From Pinguiococcus pyrenoidosus (Eukaryota; Sar; Pinguiophyceae; Pinguiochrysidales; Pinguiochrysidaceae), in contig JAAMXY010000634.1 in assembly GCA_019677205.1 (NCBI GenBank), forward strand, positions 14,182 through 54,831: a stretch of 40,650 bases of DNA, in the 5' to 3' direction. Below are positions 20,575 to 32,394 of the stretch, piece after piece. Under the pieces are notes generated by a model, which ran no database searches, was not told where the DNA came from, and was given only the letters and a program-made list of their open reading frames with translations. Made by a program: the position numbers and the translations under genes. Numbering within the stretch: position 1 is the stretch's first letter; every line of letters begins with the position of its first letter.

Positions 20575-23500
20575 TTCGTTGACGTAGAGGCCATCCTTTT
20601 GAAGGTCCTGGAGGTCCTCGCAGAGGCTCAGCACTTGCCTAAGCGTCCCCAGGTCCCGCACCAAACGCTCGTGTTCCATGCTTCGCCTCGCCGAAGATGG
20701 GCTCTCCTCGCCGTGGTCATCCCCGTCTTTCGTCGCCAGGATGCTCTTCCTACTTGGCCTACTTTGCTGGACTCCGACTTGTCCGACGCTCTCGCAGTAC
20801 GCCTCCATCTCCTCCACAAGGGCTAGGCGAAACTCCGTCGCGAACTCCAGAGGGTCCCAGAGGCGGTAGGAAGCGTCGTCCTTCTGGTCGACCCGCACCC
20901 AGCTCTGAAGCGCATCTTCTGGGAGTGCCAGGGGCGACATGGCCTCCACAGGGGCCGCTTGCTCCAGGTTCCCGTCGTCACCATTCCCGCCGCCACCGCC
21001 GCCGCTGCCGCCGTCGTCAGCGGGCAGAGGAAAGCGGGCACCGCACATGCTGAGAAGCAGCAACGCGTATCTCCCAGGATGAGCGATCTGCCGAATGCTC
21101 TCCATCAAGGCGTCCTGCAGCTGCACGACCGTCTCGCGAGGGAGGGTCTCCTCCAGCCCAGGTGCACAGAGGTCAGTCGGCCCCGTGGCTACTGGACGTG
21201 CGTCCCCACCGCGATCAAATAAGTCGCGGAAGCTGCTCTCTCGGTCAGGCCGCATGACGGCATTTTCCAGTATCCCCCTCGACCTCAAGAAGACTTGGTC
21301 GACCTCCATCTGTGCCTTGCACATGTAAACGTCTTCAAGATCGATGCAAACAACGCCGGTCTCGCCGATTTCGAAGCTCTGGACGCGGGACGTCCTCACG
21401 AACTTCGCCATCGTCTCCAGGTAGCGGGGATGCGCGGCCAGTCTTCGCAGCTCCGCAAGCGACATCGCTCGGAAGGAAGAAGGGTTTACGGCGTCTGGAC
21501 TGCAAAGCCTTAGCGTCACCAGGTCAGAGCTACAGAGCGCCTTTGCATTCACCGCGAAGGGCATCCGAGCGATTCTGGAAAGGTGCTGAAGGGCACGCTT
21601 TTCGCCAAGTTCGTTTCCCTTCCCCACTTCGCCCACGATCTTGGATCGGCTCTGCTCGCTCCGCACCTTCACAAGCTTTGCCAGCAAGGGCGCAGCGACC
21701 CCTGGGACGGCTCTACAAGCTTGCTCGAAAGCCCGGGCGAAGGCAGACTCTCCAGCATGCAGCACCTCGATGAGGCGTCCTTCCTCCACTTGGATGCTCA
21801 GAAGGGCCTCGAGAAAGTCGCTGTAATCACGCAGCACGCCGCTTTGAATGTCCATGGCGAGGTCAGCAAATCTCAGCTGCAGATGGACCTTGTCGCCTGT
21901 CACAACCTTTTGGATGGTGTGCGCTGCGGAAAGCATCAGCAGCCGTGCCAACTCCGGTGTATCGAAGATCCCATGATGAGAGCTGTAGAAGGTCACGTCC
22001 GTCACGAGCGCCAACTGCTGCTTGGAGATTCCTTCCTGTGCGTCGTCCTCGCGCAACCGAGAGTTGAGGAAGTGCCCAACGGTGTCATCAAGAATCCTCC
22101 CGAACACGGCAAGAAGGCACTGCTCCCGGTATTCCACTTCACGAGCGAAACGCGCGGCATCAATCACGATATCTGGAGCGTGCTCCATGAGGCCTTTGGC
22201 CACATTCGCGTCCTCTGAGATACTCGCGACCTGCTGCCACTGCGCCGCCAACGCACTGAGGGCCCGCCGTGGACGGCTGGAGTCCACCTCTGACAAGCTG
22301 CGCGCTACGGTCATGAGGCGCGCGGATGCGGGGATATCCCGACGGCGAAGCAGTCGGAAGAAGCTTTGTGGCGAGCTGCCGATGCAGCCAAGCGCGATTG
22401 ACGCAGCCCGGTACTCGAGAAGCGCACGGGCCATCTCGACAATTTTCCTCCGGAACAGCTGCTCCATTGCATCCCGACCCTGTGACTTTTGTTGGCCCTG
22501 CGGCTGTGAATCTTCAAGGGTCAGCGGCGCGTCGAAGTCGGGATCGCTGGCGTGGTCGATGGCATATCGAAGCGCCTCTTCGAAATTCGAGTTCCCAACA
22601 GCGATGGCCGACCGCTTCGCTGCGTTGCGAGAAAAGCCCATGTCCTCAATTTGATTCACCAAAGCTTCGTCCGGCGGCTGGGCCAACGCCCTGCCCGAGG
22701 ATGGTGCTATGCCGCTGCCCACGGATGCATCCTGCGGAATGCTCTGATCTGCATCTTCATCTGAGAATCCGTCCAGAAGGAGCAGGAGCTGCTCGAGCTG
22801 AAAGCCTTGATCGGCGCCCGTCTCGGACGATATTGACAGCATCGCAAACATGGCGTCGGACAGGAGCTCCACGTCTTCCCTCTCCAACGGAAGGAACAAG
22901 TCTTGAGGAAGCGTGGTAAAGCTGCGCTCCGGCCGAGATTCCTGACCGTCAGAAGCGTCTTCAGGTGGTGCTGGAACGTCTTCGTCTTGCTGCTTCCCCT
23001 CCACGAAGTCGTCCATGCTGAGACGCGCTTCGGACGGCTGTATGTACAGAGCGGACCCAACCACGGCCATTGCATAAAGCATACGATCCACAGTATCACC
23101 ATCGAGCGCCGGATCCTCTTGCTCATCCTTGCGGAGGTGACCGCGGAGAATGCATCGGCGAAGTTCAAGGTTAAGCATGCTCATCAACGGGTGTGCAGCC
23201 GAAGGCAAGAATACCACGAACTCCGTGTCCGAGTCAAACGACGCCCTCGGCAAGCTCTGTTGCATACCCGGCGATGCCCCGACCGTTGAACGGTGCTGCC
23301 CCTCCTTCACCTTCTCCACGTCAGCCTTGATGTCGTAGATTGTGAGAAGATCTTTGCCAAGGCTCTTGATTCGGTCTGCAAAGCTCCCGGTTGTTGACGA
23401 AGCGGACTTTGTCGCCTCGCTCGCCGCGGCCGCCGTGATTGGCGCCGGTTCAAAATCGAGACGCTCCCTCAGCATCTTGCCGGCGACGGCAGCGAAACTC

Positions 23501-26500
23501 GTCAGTCCCTCAGCGTCGAGAAGCGGTTGGAGATCGTCAAGCGGAGACGAACTGGTGTCGCCACTTGCGCTGCGCCAGGATTGCATTGCCTTCTGGCGCG
23601 CAATCCCGAAGTCCAGGCTCCTCCAAACGTGCAGCAGTCGCTCTTCGAAGTTGTCGCCTTCCAAGTCGTCACCTTCCCGGAAAGCAGAAGCCGTCGGCGG
23701 GACATGCGACAGGGCATCTGAACAGAGCGTCCGGATCTGGTCGGCGGAAAACGCGTGGCCTTCAACGTTGACGACTCGGAGGATCAGCGTACGCAGCCTG
23801 CTCATTGGCTCCACGCCCAGATCGGTAGGAAGACACGCAAGGAAAGATCTCAGGGAGTTGAAGGCGCTTTCGACGAAGCCACTCGCTTCCGTAAAGAGGC
23901 AGTGTTCCACCAGCATCAGATGGAAGCCAGCGACTTCATCCTGGTCTACCGCTAGGGTGCCATCTTGCCGGAGACCCTCTCGGGAGCCTTTGGAGCCGAG
24001 CCCCATGAAGATGACGACGTGTGTCACAGCGTTGCCAAAACTACTGTGCGGCGGCGTCTCCGCGTCGGAAAAGTCCCCCAGCAAGGGACTTGCTGCCATG
24101 GAGCTGCGTACGCGGCCGCTCTCCGGAATCGTGGTCGTGAGGACGTGCCCGCCCTGCTCGCAAAGGCTCAAAGCAAACTTGAGCGCGCCGGCTGCATCGC
24201 AGACACTTCCATTTGCGATGTGTTGCCGCAAGTGGAAGGGCACGTAGGAGACATCCAGTCGACGCAGAATGAGACAAGCATCGACGATGTTCCGCTCCAG
24301 TTGGAGCTGATCGCAGGGATCGACCGCAGCCGCCTTCGCGAGCACCTGCGCAAGCCCGCCGGCAATGGCACTGGCGCGGTCGATCTCCGGAGAAGAAACG
24401 TCTAGGGCTCCGTTGACCAGAATCTCCATGCATTTGGAGATCTCCGCCAGGGTCTCACCGTCGAAGCGACCGCCTTTGGCCGCTGCGTGGGACTGCAGCA
24501 CTCGGTCCAGTGAGCTCGCGTCCGACTTCATCAGCGACGCGTGCAGCAAGCGCCTTTCCGGCAGGTCTGCTGGTAGCGAGGGGAAGATCCGGCGGACAAG
24601 CAGCTCCAGATCTGCTCTTGTTTCTTCTTGGCCCAATGGGAAGTCATCCGCCTCCGCCTCAACCACGCGATCCTTCGGCACGGCACTGCAGACGCGTTCG
24701 ACCGCCATCCAGGCGATCGCCGAAGCAGACGAGCCCGGAGGCACAGCCTTTGCCAGCGGCTTTGGCGCATCTTCAGCCTGCTCTCCAAGCTGCGTATACT
24801 CCTGAGAGGCTTCCACCTTCTCGAGCTCCTGCAGCCGGCGGGGCGTCAGCAGCCAGTCATACTTGGCCAGCAGCTCACACCCAATCATGCGACGCTCGAG
24901 CTCCTGAATCTCTCGATTCAGTGCTTCCCAGCCAGCGCCATCAGAAGCCTTGACCTCGCCGGCCTCCGCCGCATCTTCAGGGCACATGGCGTCGAGCAGC
25001 AGCCAGAGGGAGTCCATCCCATTTTGGTACTCCACGGGATACTGCGACGCGTCCTTTCCTTTCGAGCCACTCGCTGCAATCTTCTGCCACGAATAGCAAG
25101 CGTCCAGGGCGAATCGCACCAGCGCGGCTTCGTCCTGGAGAAAGGCTTGCGTCCGGTCCGTGCCGATGGCACTGGCCTGGACCAGATCAGCAGCCCTCTC
25201 CAGAAAGCTCTGCTGCGAGTCGAAGCTGCTTGACACAGAGCCTTGCTCCGGATTCGAGCCGTACAACTCGCCCTTGACGCCGTGGCACACCCATTCAAGG
25301 AGGCCCGCGCACCAGTGCTCTCTGTTGGCCGCGCCATGGACGCCCTGCGCGGCTTCCCCACTTGCTCTCACCAGGTCCTCAGCTGTTCTCTCTCGCGCAA
25401 GAATGCGCAAGGGACCCGCCGAGAAGGTGTCTAGCATCTCCGCCGCATCTTGAAGAAAGGTGGCGGGATCCCTCGCTATCAGATAAGCGCCCACCTTCCC
25501 CGATGCTGGCGTGGCCAGCCACCCCTCGAGACTCGTGTCCCCAGGCAAGGACCCAGCCTCGACGAAGCCCTTGAGGAAGCGCAGATTGTTCCGAAGCTCG
25601 CGAAGGGCACCCACGTCTTCGTGCTCCTCGTCAACCGTCGCATCGGGGGCATTGCAGTTTCGCAGGCCGACTTCAGCGAGGTTGGACGCCAACCAGAGGT
25701 CCCCAACGTGAATCTCCAGGGCCAGTATGCGCTGCACATACCAGCGCGCCAGACCCGCAGCGAATTGCTGCCCGTCCATCGCCTGGGCCGTCTCTGCGGC
25801 CGACGCCTGCTGGCACACGACGGAAAACGAACCGTCCTGGTCTCTGGACCACCAGAACTCCACCAATGGCGAGCCACCGTCGCTTGGAGCAGGCGGATGG
25901 GGGTTGACAGCTGGGAGCAGCGCGCCGAGCATTTCCACACTGGCACTCAGCGGGACTTCGTCCAGAAGCCTGTAGCCTTGCCTCCGCACGCGGTCATCAA
26001 GATGGCCAAAGTAATTGAGGTGTACCCGCAGCTCCCGGACTTGCTGCCTTTGCGCTAGCGATGCTAGTCCCTCGAAAATGCCACCGGACAGCAGCGCCTT
26101 GAAGGCTTGCTCCTCGAAGGACATCTCAAGCTCCGACACCACACCTTGGTACGCGCGAAGATACTCATCGACGCGATCAAGGCGGATCGCGAGCTCCTTG
26201 TTGCGCGATTCTTCAGACTTCTGCTTCGCAAAGACTACCAGTAGGGCGCATGCTTCTGCGGATCGAGTGCGCAGCTCGGATGCACGGGTCAGCAGCCAGT
26301 CGACATCCTCGATGTGCGCGAAGCCCGCCCGAATCGTCTCCACGCGGAGGCCCTCGTCCAGCGATTCTTCATGCAGCCACTTCTCCCGGTAGACCGGTTC
26401 CAGATTGAGATTGTGCAGCATGGCTATCTGCACGGCTTCATCATATCCACCCGTCTTGAGAAGGCTTTCTACTCTTTGTGTCGGCGTCTGCTCGCGCATG

Positions 26501-28041
26501 AGATACAGGCCTGGCACGGGAGCCTCAATCCCTCTGGAGGCAATCAGCGCAACGCCCCCCAATCGAGGCCCATCAGCTCGGTCCTGGCCGCTGATGCCCG
26601 CGGCGGCCTTGCAACGGATGCCTGCCGGCAAGACTGGGGAGATTGCCACTTGCTCGCCAGAATGCACGTTCCATATCTGCAGACTTGCATCAGAGAGTAC
26701 CAGGACAAGGACCGAGGCGCTCCACCAAGCAGTGTCCACAATTCGCACAGGCGGTGGCAAGGTTCCCACGGCAGCCTCGAAGATAGACATGGAGTCATCC
26801 GAGACAGAAATGCTGACCAGGGCTCCTTCAAACGTTACCACTGCCACGCTCCGTGCGTCGGGGCTCAGTCTGGCAGAAGCTACCGGGACTAAGACGGAGC
26901 CTTGCCGCTCGGGGAACCAATACTCAGACTCGTCGTGGTCGTCGTTCAGCGCATCTCCTGCTTCCATTGGCTTGCACAAGGGTCTCAATGGCTCAGGGCT
27001 TGGCGAAAAGTCCATGCTGTGCAGAACCTCAAGGACCACGCGGCGGCCTTTCGCCGCTTGTCCGGCCCACGCAGGCAGCTGAAGCCTCCAGACCGTGCAG
27101 CGGATGAACGACTGCCGATTCACTGGGTCGCCGCCAAGGACGACAAGCGTGGCAGCTCTGCTGCCCTCAGAAGCACTGTCCATGACCTTGACATCAGCAG
27201 CGGCTATCAGCGTGTGTTGCCCCTTCAGGCTCGCAGAAGCATAGTCGGCACTGAGCAGCGAGTCATCCGCCATTCGCACCAGCGTCAAGGTCTCGAGCCA
27301 CGCGTCCCCGCGGATGACCAGCAGGTGATTGCGATGCGAAGCCGGTTCCATAGCCCCCCGAGACCGAGGCTCCAGACACTGCAGGCCTCCCTCGCAGACC
27401 GGACCGTTCCGCAGGGCTGGCAGCTTCACAGTGGCGCTGATCTCCAGCGCCCCCAAAGCATCCGCCCGCGCGAGATACAGCTTCAGGGCGCCCAAGGGCG
27501 ATGCGGCCCAGAGCAGCGCCTCGGCAGCCCTCGCCTGGCTCGCAGTCCCATTTTCATCCTCCCGACTGTCCATGGGGCCATATCCCAGCACTGCGCAGGC
27601 CACGGATATCGCTCTTCCGGGGGGCTCAACGCGGAAGAGCATGTCGCGCTCGTGCATTTCGCTTCCGGTGCGGTACACAAGGCGCAATCTCCTCTCGTCC
27701 ACCGTCTGCCGCAGCCGGACGCTTTCTTGTGGTTGAGTGTGATACAGACACATCGCTTCCCCGTGCTCACTGGCCACCACGGCCGCCTCCGCGCCCCTGC
27801 GCTGCTGGAGAATCCGCAGCTGCTCCGCAGTCAATGGCCAAACCCGGCGACAAGAGCAGAACGCGCGGTACAAGTTGCTTGCGAAGGTGTTCTCCCAGCC
27901 TAGAATCGCCAGAGGAGCCTCCTCCACCGTTCTCTCGGACGACGCATCCGCCGCAGGACGCCTTGAAGACGAGAGCAGAAGGCTGGAGCTTCTGGAGCGG
28001 AGCGGCAGCGCCACGCCGCTGGGCGTCCACGAGTACATCAT
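18133..28041 (-). CDS. giant NBAS/MIP2-like Sec39-domain protein with UBA and IQ motifs
   Basis: One uninterrupted exon of 9909 bp encodes 3302 residues. The frame runs a little further upstream, but the first ATG is at 28041. NBAS (animals), MIP2 (plants) and yeast Sec39/Dsl3 belong to the Dsl1/NRZ tether that captures Golgi-to-ER COPI vesicles at the ER. The N-terminal ~500 residues look like a degenerate beta-propeller (SASVLVLVLSDASLQIWNV). At about 520 comes QRVESLLKTGGYDEAVQIA, followed by YREKWLHEE, then LDRVDEYLRAYQGVV, which match the start of the NBAS Sec39 helical region. Unusual additions are a UBA-like domain at about 1789-1828 (LVNQIEDMGFSRNAAKRSA), an AQ dipeptide repeat (~2489-2507), a Gln/Glu-rich segment (~2735-2761) and an IQ motif (~2784-2800, VVIQSFSRSLLARKAV). 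It is about 900 residues longer than human NBAS. Confidence 0.75.
20520..20577. repeat. 6/12-bp coding repeat (Ala-Gln)n
   Basis: Hexamers of the type GAGCCT/GAGCTT are repeated inside the giant gene and encode an alternating Ala-Gln run of about nine units on the minus strand. This is a likely site of length variation. Confidence 0.85.
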
Positions 28042-28460
28042 CTTGCAGAGCCTCTCGGTCACTCCCAAGCGCCTCTTCCGGCCACTACCATGACACTTCG
28101 ACGCCGCACAACCGGCTCAGGCGTCAGCTGAGCGTGCGGGCGCTCAGCTCGGTCAACAGATTGTCGTATGGATCGCTGCTGTTGGATGGATTCCGAGCGT
28201 GTGCCGAAAGCCGGCTCCCAGGCCAGCGAATATATACCTGCGGGCGTACTACGGATGTGGTCCGGTGCGGTCCGGCAGAGGCTTCCGCAGAGTCCTGTCA
28301 CCGTGTTCGCGGAGTTCAAGCGACGACTCCGGAAAAGCTCTTGCCGGGCTACGCTGGCGCCAGAGCTATCTCTTGGCACTTCCTCACGAACATAGAGGGA
28401 GTGGACGCCTTCTGCAGGAACTAGAGATTGAGACGGAGAGCGGCGCCTTGCCGGGGCGGC
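28042..28460. promoter_or_regulatory. divergent intergenic region, NBAS-like / CNBD gene
   Basis: This 419-bp region lies between the two divergent start codons and must contain both promoters. A GTGCGGTCCGG-type duplication occurs near 28258-28276. No TATA box or known element was placed with confidence. Confidence 0.35.
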
Positions 28461-30424
28461 ATGGGAACCCGCCAGCCGTCGCCGCCGAAGCGGGCTCGAC
28501 GCAAAGCGTCGCTCCTGCTGCACTTCGACATCGCCAAGGCCGAAGCCGAAGAGCATGCAAAGTATCGCCAGGGCCACGGGCTCTCATCGACGGAGACCAA
28601 GGCTGATGTACGTTGATGGCCGGCGCATCAAAAAAGCAGCCCGAAGCACCAACCTGTGTCTTGGACTTTACTTAGGCGATGGAGCGCGTGCAGAAGGGCT
28701 TGGCGGACTTCATGAAAAAGAGGCTGGAGCTACAGGAGCAGCACGATCACATCTCCAGGCGGCGCGCGTTTCTGATGTGGCGCACCGGGACTCGCGATCA
28801 GAAGGCCGCACTGGAGGAGCGGGAGCGAGAGATGCGGAAGCAAGTGCTACTTCAGCGGCCGAGCAATCGCTCCAAGGAGGACCTCAAGAGAGTCACGGAG
28901 TGGCTCCATCGGCAGCGAGCCTTCCCCGGCCTTGAGGAGGCGAGACTTGCAGACTACGCGAGATACGCTCGGCTGCAGCACTTTGAGGAAGGCGAACCGC
29001 TGTTCCTGCAAGGGACGACCGGGCAGTTCTACTACGTGTGCTACTCCGGCAGTGTGGAGCTCTTTTCTCTCAAGAACAATCTGGTGGAGAAGAGGCGGAT
29101 TCTAGACCAGGAACGGGATCCACAGTTTTGGCGCCGGAAGGACTGCAGAGGGGGCTTCCTGGGCGTGAAGGTCGTGTCGCTCAAGTCGGGGGGCCTTGGC
29201 GAGTATGGCCTGATCCCGCCCTTTCCGCCTCGCAGCTGTGCCGTGGTCGCTGGGGAAGATGGCTGCGACGTCCTCAAGCTAGAGAAGAATCTGTACCTGG
29301 ACATCCTGTACGACTACCACAGCAAGAACCTGTCCCACGGGAAGGCAGTCAACTTCCTCCGCACTACCGCTGCGTTTGCGCACTGGCCGGGCAACTATCT
29401 CCACCAGCTCGCCCACCTGTGCGTCCAAGTCGTCCTCGAGGCAAGCGTGTGCTTCTTGAAGCAGGGCGAGCCCATCACCGAGGTGTTCTTGGTCGCCGAG
29501 GGAACGGTGGAAACCAGAAGGGATGGCGTGCGATTGTCGCGGCTGGGCAGTGGAGCCATGATGGGTCAAGATTGCTTCAGTCCCTTCGGCAGCATTGCGG
29601 ATATGTCGCATGCGGCAGCCAAGGCTCGACGAGCCACGAGCGAGGATGATGTCTTCACGCTGACAAGGACAAAGCTCTTCGCGTTCAAGGCGAGCGGGAT
29701 GATAGATCTGCTGCTGACCACGGGAGTGGGCCGGGAGACGCTTGTGAAAGTCGCGCAGGACTTTAAGGCGAAGAGAAGATGGCGACGCCGGCACTTTCGA
29801 CTTGCCAGGCGCGTCAAGAACAGCAATCGATGGCTCCTGCCAGACGATCCACAGCGAAGCAGCGGCATCCGCAGAGACTCCAGTGGAAGCGTGGGACGAG
29901 AACAGGCCGAAGCAGCCTGGCCGGCGCTCGACGTGCAAGGACCTCGACAGCGGACAAAGGGGCATTCTCGGCGAGGTGGCTGTTGCGCCGGTCGAAGGGG
30001 TGGCGGCAAGAGAGAGGTGACGGAAAGGCCATTGCCCCGCTTTGATCCCGGCGCTGCTCCCCGGCCAGCGAACGAGCGCTATCTTCCATGGCAACCTCGC
30101 GTGAGCTTGGTGGAGCACGTGCCCTCGGCTTTGATTCTCCACGCTGTCGAACAGTCAGGGAGGAAGAAGAAGAAGAAGAGGAAGGAAGAGGGTGGGAAGG
30201 AGGAGGAGGAGCGGGAAGCTGTTGGAGCCGGAGAACACGTTGACGAAGGCACCTCGGACAACGGCCAGAGCCTTTTGTCCATGTCCTTGCCCAGCCTAGC
30301 ACCGAACCGGCAGAGCGTAGCGTCGCGTTGTGGTCTGCGGAAATCGCGCAAATCCAGGAGGCCGCAGACAAGCATATGCGAAATGCGTCTCGCTAGACCT
30401 CAGGGGCGAAGTGATTTGTACTGA
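28461..30424 (+). CDS. tandem cyclic-nucleotide-binding-domain protein
   Basis: Exons 28461-28607 and 28676-30424 (68-bp intron, GTACGT..TTAG) give 631 residues. The small first exon encodes MGTRQPSPPKRARRK and a helical segment that continues into exon 2 as ETKAD-AMERVQKG. CNBD1 (about 150-255) has FEEGEPLFLQG and a phosphate-binding-cassette-like LGEYGLIPPFPPRSCAVVA with the key Glu and Arg present. CNBD2 (about 300-390) has LKQGEPITEVFLVAEGTVE, but its cassette lacks the Glu and Arg, so it may not bind nucleotide. No kinase or channel segment is present. The C-terminal ~240 residues are basic, low-complexity and include a Lys/Glu run encoded by GAA/GAG repeats at about 30167-30215. The function is unknown; cilia-associated CNBD proteins are one possible analogy. 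Confidence 0.8.
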
Positions 30425-30461
30425 TTCTTGCTCCGCACGGGGGAACTTCTGTTCATCAAGG

Positions 30462-30597
30462 TCTAGCGCTTGTACCTGCATCTAGCGCTTGTACCTGCAT
30501 CTTCATCCTATATTTGCATCTACGTCTTGCCTTTGCATCTACGTCTTGCGTTTGCATCTACGTCTTGCACCTGCATCTACGTCTTGCACCTGCATGA
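30462..30597. repeat. 19-bp minisatellite in convergent 3' gap
   Basis: There are two copies of TCTAGCGCTTGTACCTGCA, a diverged middle unit, then four copies of a related 19-bp unit (GCATCTACGTCTTGCNNNT). The array lies between the stop codons of the CNBD gene (30424) and the DZIP1-like gene (30614). As 19 is not a multiple of three, a coding role is unlikely. Confidence 0.9.
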
Positions 30598-30613
30598 TCG
30601 ACGCCGAAGAGCC

Positions 30614-32170
30614 TCACAAGGAGACGTCGGCCGTTTCCGCTGTGCGGTTCATGCTCGCTTGCACGTCCTTCACATCGCCATCTTTGCTCTCTTCGAACCT
30701 TGTCAGAGACGCATCGAAGTCTACGTCGGATGTCCTAAACAGGTGCGGATCCCGCAGCGCGCCAATCCGGTCCTCGTACTGGCTCCGCAGCCGAATCGAC
30801 GCTCCCAGCGCATCTGCTCCTATTCCGCTGGCCTCGGCAATTTCACGATCTATGGTCTGCTCTAGATCGCTGGGCCGGTCCTTTGAAGGCATCGCTTCAT
30901 AAAACCTCGCGAGCATGTCGCCCTGCTCATCGGTCAGCAGCTCCTCTCCGAGTCCCCGGCTCATCGTGCTGGCATCTCGCGTCAGCCGTGGCTCGTCTGA
31001 CGGGTATCTCGGCTGCTGTCGATCTTTCAGCGCTGCAAGTTCCTGCGTCAGGCGGATGTTCTCCCGGCGCAGCTCATCGTTCTCCTCTTGCATTTCGTCA
31101 TCGATATCGTCTTCCAAGGGGCCCGCGTTGGATCCAGCGTAGCCTCGTGATGATGATGATGCTTGCTTGGTCGTGAGCCGCTCCAGCGCCGCTTCGAGGC
31201 GTTGCATGTCTTGCTCCTGAGCAGCCCTCCAGCTGTCTTGCCGCTGATAGAGTTGCCTCGTCACTTCATCGAGCGCCACCGGCACTTCACGGGTCACCAC
31301 CACGTCGTCCCGCGCCGGCGCTGGCACTGGCGCTGGCGCTTTCGCTGGCTCTGGGGCGGGTTCCGGAGATCTGTCCCGCGCTGGAAGGGCTAGGACCTGT
31401 GCACCTTCCCGGAGGCCTTCCTCCCTGAGCGTAGAGGCGTCTGCCATCTCCCGGCCTTCGAACAGCAGCCGCAGCTTGCTGGCTGGCGACACCAGCGTGG
31501 TGCTCTGGCGTACGCGACGCTTGAGCTCCGCCACGGAGCTTTCCAGCTCCAGACCGAAGAGCTTCACGCAGTCCCCAAGGCCATTCACGATCAAAAGCCC
31601 TAGGCTGGTCGGCTTATCCTCCAGAGCCTTCAGCCCCGCCAGGTCCCCCGTGTGCAGAACTCGTGCCTCACTCAGCAGGGCTTCGTACGCGGCAACGCTC
31701 CGTCGCAGCTGCTTCACCTCCATCTCCACCCTTTGGATCTTGCTATCCTGCGCAATTTTGCGCTGCTCGGATGCGTGGAGCTCTTCCTTGAGGCCTCGAG
31801 CTTCGTGAGCAGCTGCGTCCACATTCTCTGCCAAGGTGTCTTGGACGTGGAGCAGGTACTCCACCGTGAGCTGCGACAGCTTCAGCACTTGCAAGACTTG
31901 CGCGTCACTCGCGAAAGCCAGGTCACCCTCGCTGATGTCGCTGTAGCAGAGGTTCTCCAGATGCATCTGAAGCGTATCCACGTCCACTTCGCGCACCACG
32001 CGCTCCAGGTCGATGCGGCTCAGGCGCCGAAGATCCAGCCGACCGCTTCGCTGCTGGAAGTAGAAGCCATCTCCCTTCAAAACCGGCTCCGCGAACGCCC
32101 AGTTCCGATCCGCCGCGTGCTCGATGGGCGTCGCGTGGCTCAGGCGACTCCGGAGTCGTTGCATAGACAT
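30614..32170 (-). CDS. DZIP1-like ciliary protein with internal ubiquitin-like segment
   Basis: This single exon encodes 518 residues. Residues about 23-118 match the DZIP1/Iguana N-terminal domain (PF13815): FYFQQRSGRLDLRRL, LERVVREVDVDTLQMHLEN and KLSQLTVEYLLHVQD. DZIP1 and DZIP1L act at the basal body and transition zone of cilia. A coiled coil follows (about 120-180). Residues about 190-263 resemble a ubiquitin-like fold: a beta-strand-like start, SVAELKRRVRQ, then KLRLLFEGREMADASTLREEG, the arrangement of ubiquitin's helix and LIFAGK..ED..TL..Y strands. A Pro/Ala/Glu repeat (about 268-287) and more coiled coil come next. The zinc finger of animal DZIP1 was not seen. The start is the ATG at 32170. 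It is divergent from the WW gene with 224 bp between them. Confidence 0.8.
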   Translation of the reverse strand: MSMQRLRSRLSHATPIEHAADRNWAFAEPVLKGDGFYFQQRSGRLDLRRLSRIDLERVVREVDVDTLQMHLENLCYSDISEGDLAFASDAQVLQVLKLSQLTVEYLLHVQDTLAENVDAAAHEARGLKEELHASEQRKIAQDSKIQRVEMEVKQLRRSVAAYEALLSEARVLHTGDLAGLKALEDKPTSLGLLIVNGLGDCVKLFGLELESSVAELKRRVRQSTTLVSPASKLRLLFEGREMADASTLREEGLREGAQVLALPARDRSPEPAPEPAKAPAPVPAPARDDVVVTREVPVALDEVTRQLYQRQDSWRAAQEQDMQRLEAALERLTTKQASSSSRGYAGSNAGPLEDDIDDEMQEENDELRRENIRLTQELAALKDRQQPRYPSDEPRLTRDASTMSRGLGEELLTDEQGDMLARFYEAMPSKDRPSDLEQTIDREIAEASGIGADALGASIRLRSQYEDRIGALRDPHLFRTSDVDFDASLTRFEESKDGDVKDVQASMNRTAETADVSL

Positions 32171-32394
32171 CGCAGCGGCTCAAAATCCATGGATTCCGCC
32201 GCGGAAAGCCATCTCACCCGCGTTTCTCTTTCGTCTCTCTTCTCCTTCACGTCCAATTCAAATCCAAACACGTTCCATATCGATAACGTGCGTGGGAGTC
32301 AGCCGCTGTGACAGATGGAGATTGATTGCTTGGTTCAAAATGATATTATTTAGCTTTAAGATATGAAATTAGGAGATTGTTTTAGAAATAGAAA
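32171..32394. promoter_or_regulatory. divergent promoter region, DZIP1-like / WW gene
   Basis: These 224 bp carry both promoters. The half next to the WW gene (about 32320-32390) is strikingly AT-rich compared with the flanking genes. No specific element is claimed. Confidence 0.35.

Noticed and set aside
28042-28068. Upstream extension of the giant NBAS-like frame by nine codons
   Set aside because: The extension begins with TTG. The first ATG is at 28041, so the shorter form was annotated.
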